45,945 nt of DNA from an uncultured Lachnospiraceae bacterium (GTDB lineage Bacteria; Bacillota; Clostridia; Lachnospirales; Lachnospiraceae): NCBI GenBank assembly GCA_947564735.1, contig CANOEC010000032.1:1-45945 (forward strand), in the 5' to 3' direction. Numbering within the stretch: the first letter of the stretch is position 1; each line of letters opens with the position of its first letter. Shown piece after piece: positions 43,419 to 45,945 of this stretch. The translations under genes and the position numbers were made by a program. The notes beneath the pieces are model-generated. The model was not told where the DNA came from. It saw only the letters and a program-made list of their open reading frames with translations, and ran no database searches.

Positions 43419-43453
43419 GTTGAAAAATAAGCTTAATAGCTTATTTTTCAACC
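43418..43453. terminator. Strong hairpin after birA
   Basis: Perfect 16-bp stem GGTTGAAAAATAAGCT/AGCTTATTTTTCAACC (43418-43433 with 43438-43453) around TAAT. The left arm begins in the birA stop codon. AT-rich lower stem and T-run inside the right arm suggest a terminator; it reads the same way on both strands. Confidence 0.6.
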
Positions 43454-43503
43454 GGCAATTTGTGACGCTCCGGAATGGGGATTAAATTGAGGGAAGAATA
43501 GAA

Positions 43504-43899
43504 ATGGCAGAACGTGAGAGAATAGACACGAACGGACAGGCGCAGGGTATGGCAGGACAGGATAAGAGAGTGGTGCTCTGCGGGGCAAACGCCTATGAAC
43601 AGAAATATTACTTCAACTCGCAGTTTGCGGGGATACCGGAATCCATCAAGGAAGAGCTGCACATTATCTGTGTCCTTTTTACCGAAGAGGTGGGCGGAAT
43701 CTTTACGATTGTGTTTGAGGAGGACGGGAGCATTTCGTTGGAGACGAATGCCGAGGAAGACGATTTGCTGTATGACGAAATCAGCAGCGGGCTGTTAGTG
43801 GGTGAAATCCGCAGAAACAGGCAGGAAATGCTGGAATCGCTGCAGTTATACTACAGAGTATTTATACTGCATGACCGGACAGTACTGGAAGAAGAGTGA
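43504..43899 (+). CDS. Conserved protein, DUF6145-like
   Basis: Acidic cytoplasmic protein of 131 residues with a short polar N-terminus, then KRVVLCGANAYEQKYYFN, IKEELHIICVLFTEEVGGIFTIVFEEDG and a C-terminal LYYRVFIL helix. The pattern matches a small clostridial family I recall as DUF6145; the name is tentative and the function unknown. GAGGGAAG precedes ATG 43504. It lies between birA and dus and may be co-transcribed with dus (57-base gap). Confidence 0.7.
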   Translation: MAERERIDTNGQAQGMAGQDKRVVLCGANAYEQKYYFNSQFAGIPESIKEELHIICVLFTEEVGGIFTIVFEEDGSISLETNAEEDDLLYDEISSGLLVGEIRRNRQEMLESLQLYYRVFILHDRTVLEEE

Positions 43900-43956
43900 A
43901 AGTAAATTCGAGGGAATCTTTTTTGTGCAGACAGATTACAGATAAGAGAGCAGGAT

Positions 43957-44937
43957 ATGGCTATGAATGATTTAAGGCGCAGCTTGGCGATAGGCAGTGT
44001 CACGCTTAAGAATAATATCATACTGGCTCCGATGGCAGGCGTAACGGACCTGCCATTTCGTTTGCTGTGCAGCGGGCAGGGCGCGGGAATGTGCTGTATG
44101 GAGATGATCAGCGCGAAGGCGATTTTGTATCAAAATAAGAATACGGAAAGCCTGCTGGAGATTCATCCGCAGGAGGGGATTGTATCTTTGCAGTTATTCG
44201 GCTCTGACCCGCAAATCATCAGTGAGATGGCGAAACGGATTGAGGACAGACCCTTTGACATTCTGGACATCAATATGGGGTGTCCGGTGCCTAAGGTGGT
44301 AGGGAACGGAGAGGGTTCTGCGCTTATGAAGCAGCCAAAGCTGGTGGAGGAGATTATCACGGCGCTGGTCAAGGTGGTCCATAAGCCGGTGACCGTCAAG
44401 ATTCGCAAAGGGTTTGACGAGGCGCATATAAATGCGGTGGAGATTGCAAAAATAGCGGAGGCATCCGGCGCTGCGGCGGTGGCGGTGCACGGCAGGACGA
44501 GGGAACAGTACTATGCGGGAGAGGCGGATTGGGATATCATCGCGCAGGTCAAAGAAAACGTGTCGGTTCCGGTAATCGGAAGCGGCGATGTTACGGATGG
44601 CGCAAGTGCGAAGAAGATGCTGGAAACGACGGGGTGCGACGGCATTATGATTGGGCGCGCCGCAAGGGGGAATCCATGGATTTTCAATCAGATTGCGGAT
44701 TATCTGAGAGATGGCACGGTAAGTCCCAAGCCGGACAAGGCGACCGTCAAAGAGATGATTCTGCGCCATGCGAAGCTGCAATTGGAATGTAAAGGCGAAT
44801 ATACAGGTATCCGTGAGATGCGCAAGCATGTGTCATGGTATACGGCGGGATTGCCCCATTCCGCCAGACTGCGGCAGAAAGTGAATATGGTGGAGAGCTT
44901 CGGGGAACTGGAACGGCTGGTGATGGAGGAGTTGTAA
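43957..44937 (+). CDS. dusB: tRNA-dihydrouridine synthase (DusB-like)
   Basis: FMN-dependent TIM-barrel enzyme of 326 residues reducing uridines in the tRNA D-loop. Landmarks: LAPMAGVTDLPFRLLC near 24-39 (FMN site), the catalytic cysteine in DINMGCPVPKVVGNGEGSALM near 104, VKIRKGFDEAHINAVEIAK near 147, VHGRTREQYYAGEADW near 174, and GSGDVTDGASAKKMLETTGCDGIMIGRAARGNPWIF (landmark only) near 208-243 binding phosphate. ATG 43957 or ATG 43963 may be the start; AGCAGGAT is better spaced for the second. Bacterial DusB often sits upstream of other genes in a clostridial cluster; here an unknown gene follows closely. Confidence 0.94.
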   Translation: MAMNDLRRSLAIGSVTLKNNIILAPMAGVTDLPFRLLCSGQGAGMCCMEMISAKAILYQNKNTESLLEIHPQEGIVSLQLFGSDPQIISEMAKRIEDRPFDILDINMGCPVPKVVGNGEGSALMKQPKLVEEIITALVKVVHKPVTVKIRKGFDEAHINAVEIAKIAEASGAAAVAVHGRTREQYYAGEADWDIIAQVKENVSVPVIGSGDVTDGASAKKMLETTGCDGIMIGRAARGNPWIFNQIADYLRDGTVSPKPDKATVKEMILRHAKLQLECKGEYTGIREMRKHVSWYTAGLPHSARLRQKVNMVESFGELERLVMEEL

Positions 44938-44954
44938 AATTTCTGCATGACTGG

Positions 44955-45869
44955 ATGGGCAGGCGAATATATTGTGTCATGGAACAGCGCGGGATGAGAA
45001 GGGGCAAGGGTGTTGGAGTGATTTATTTTTATCCTGTTACGGAACATGACAGGCAATCAAAATATTTGCTGGCTGCAAAACGGTATTGGTTTCAGGAGGC
45101 AGTTCTTAAGATGGGCTTGCATGACGATGGAGAATGGCAGATAACCGGCTGTGCTGTGCCGCCATATTATTACAGGCGCAGACCATGGAAACCGCAGATG
45201 CTGTCGGAGGCTATGGAAAATGTGCTGCGGCGGGTGGAGGGCATGACGGATGACATGACGGATACATGGCTTCATCCTCAGATTGCCGCACTGCTGACAG
45301 AAGAGTATAGCCGGCGCTGGTTCCCAAGGGAAGATTCCGTGAAGGCTATCACAGGCAGGTTGATCGACCGGTATGCTGGCAATATGCTTAAGAGAAACGG
45401 CGAAGTGACAGTGCTGCTGGGAGCGCCCTCTGATACGGAGCGTCAGATGGGGATGCTGAGAGAACTGCTGCATCCGTATTTGCCGCGGATTAACAGACTT
45501 TTGATTTTCTATGAGGAGGTGGCGGAGACTGATATCTGGATGGAGCTGGGAAGTCATCTGGATGAATATTATTATGAATATGGGCTGGTGCCGCAGTTAG
45601 AGCCCTATCAAAACAGCCATAGCGGCACGCAGGAATGCAGGACGTCAGGGGAGCTTAGATGCGGGAAAATCACATGCGGCGGGCTGTTTCTGGACTATGG
45701 TACGCAGTTTCGCTATCCGAAGATTCTTCCGGAGAAAGAAGCGGTTTATATTGACGTGGTATCAGGGGAAGAAAAAGAACGGCAGCTTAGGCGCAAAACG
45801 CCCCGTATTCCGTATATTTCCCCGTTAAAATACCTTGACACTATGGTGAAAAATGGTTATGATGGTTAG
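44955..45869 (+). CDS. Hypothetical protein downstream of dusB
   Basis: Cytoplasmic protein of about 304 residues. No domain recognised. The middle contains IDRYAGNMLKRNGEVTVLLGAP followed by LRELLHPYLPRINRLLIFYEEV and DEYYYEYGLVPQLEPY, which look like alternating strands and helices of a Rossmann-like fold; this is only an impression. The end reads KILPEKEAVYIDVVS and SPLKYLDTMVKNGYDG. The start is uncertain: ATG 44955, 44979 and 44994 are all in frame and none has a clear ribosome site; the frame runs back into dusB, so translational coupling is possible. It is followed 8 bases later by a large hairpin. Confidence 0.65.
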   Translation: MGRRIYCVMEQRGMRRGKGVGVIYFYPVTEHDRQSKYLLAAKRYWFQEAVLKMGLHDDGEWQITGCAVPPYYYRRRPWKPQMLSEAMENVLRRVEGMTDDMTDTWLHPQIAALLTEEYSRRWFPREDSVKAITGRLIDRYAGNMLKRNGEVTVLLGAPSDTERQMGMLRELLHPYLPRINRLLIFYEEVAETDIWMELGSHLDEYYYEYGLVPQLEPYQNSHSGTQECRTSGELRCGKITCGGLFLDYGTQFRYPKILPEKEAVYIDVVSGEEKERQLRRKTPRIPYISPLKYLDTMVKNGYDG

Positions 45870-45877
45870 GTTAAAAA

Positions 45878-45945
45878 GACATGAAGTTGCACTAGGACTG
45901 CAAAGGACGCAGTCTGAGTACAACTATGTCATGTCTGACATGAAG
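45878..45945. repeat. Large imperfect hairpin and start of a second copy
   Basis: GACATGA (45878-45884) pairs with TCATGTC near 45929-45935, GTTG with CAAC, ACT with AGT, and the innermost GACTGC with GCAGTC around the loop AAAGGAC. The bulges between them are small. GACATGAAG then recurs at 45937-45945, exactly 59 bases after its first occurrence, and the window ends. It may be a terminator region, a structured RNA, or the first unit of a tandem array. Confidence 0.55.

Overview
The window looks like a chromosomal stretch from an anaerobic Firmicute of the Lachnospiraceae (Clostridium cluster XIVa) type. The reasons are moderate GC, strong AGGAGG-type ribosome binding sites, sigma-A promoters with extended -10 boxes, a SAM-I riboswitch on metK, the dnaE-pfkA gene order, a SleB-type hydrolase, and several small conserved proteins of clostridial type. 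This placement is inference from gene content; the genus cannot be read from the sequence. Most genes lie on the + strand. No rRNA, tRNA, CRISPR array, intact transposase or prophage module was seen.

Layout. 0.2-9.3 kb: a GH51 arabinofuranosidase, a MATE exporter, a divergent pair (chemotaxis receptor / UDP-sugar pyrophosphorylase) followed by galE, then a hemolysin-III-like membrane protein and a small conserved protein on the - strand. 9.5-12.2 kb: a large polytopic membrane protein and a small alarmone synthetase. 12.5-20.6 kb: an accessory region with an AraC-type regulator, a serine-hydrolase-like protein and a UvrA-like ABC protein in one operon, then a VOC protein, a regulator remnant, two small unknown proteins, a Cro/CI-type regulator, a GrpB-like protein and an ECF-type sigma factor with a very long C-terminal extension. 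Several of these genes are shorter than their families because an internal or N-terminal section is missing. 21.2-31.2 kb: a coiled-coil membrane-anchored protein, a flavin reductase, DinB, an M23 peptidase, MurA, MetK under a SAM-I riboswitch, an AAA+ ATPase with palindromic operator-like repeats, and a YwqG-like protein. 31.3-45.9 kb: housekeeping genes dnaE, pfkA, a SPOUT methyltransferase, proC, a SleB-type hydrolase, an nfeD-SPFH pair, argF, birA, a small DUF protein, dus, and an unknown protein.

How the parts relate. The uridylyltransferase and galE would supply UDP-glucose/UDP-galactose. MurA, the M23 peptidase and the SleB-type enzyme act on the cell wall. NfeD and the SPFH protein form a classic membrane pair. 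The AraC, hydrolase-like and UvrA-like genes are spaced as one transcript.

The most unusual structure is a family of dispersed intergenic elements (four loci between 1.7 and 12.4 kb). They are built from hairpins closed by GAA, GCA or GGA triloops whose stem bases covary between copies. Other points of note are a 59-nt imperfect hairpin followed by the start of a second copy at the right edge, a 20-bp perfect palindrome with direct repeats upstream of the AAA+ ATPase, a possibly leaderless dinB transcript, competing inverted repeats near 8.9 kb, and a 54-codon reading frame broken by a single TGA near 36.1 kb.
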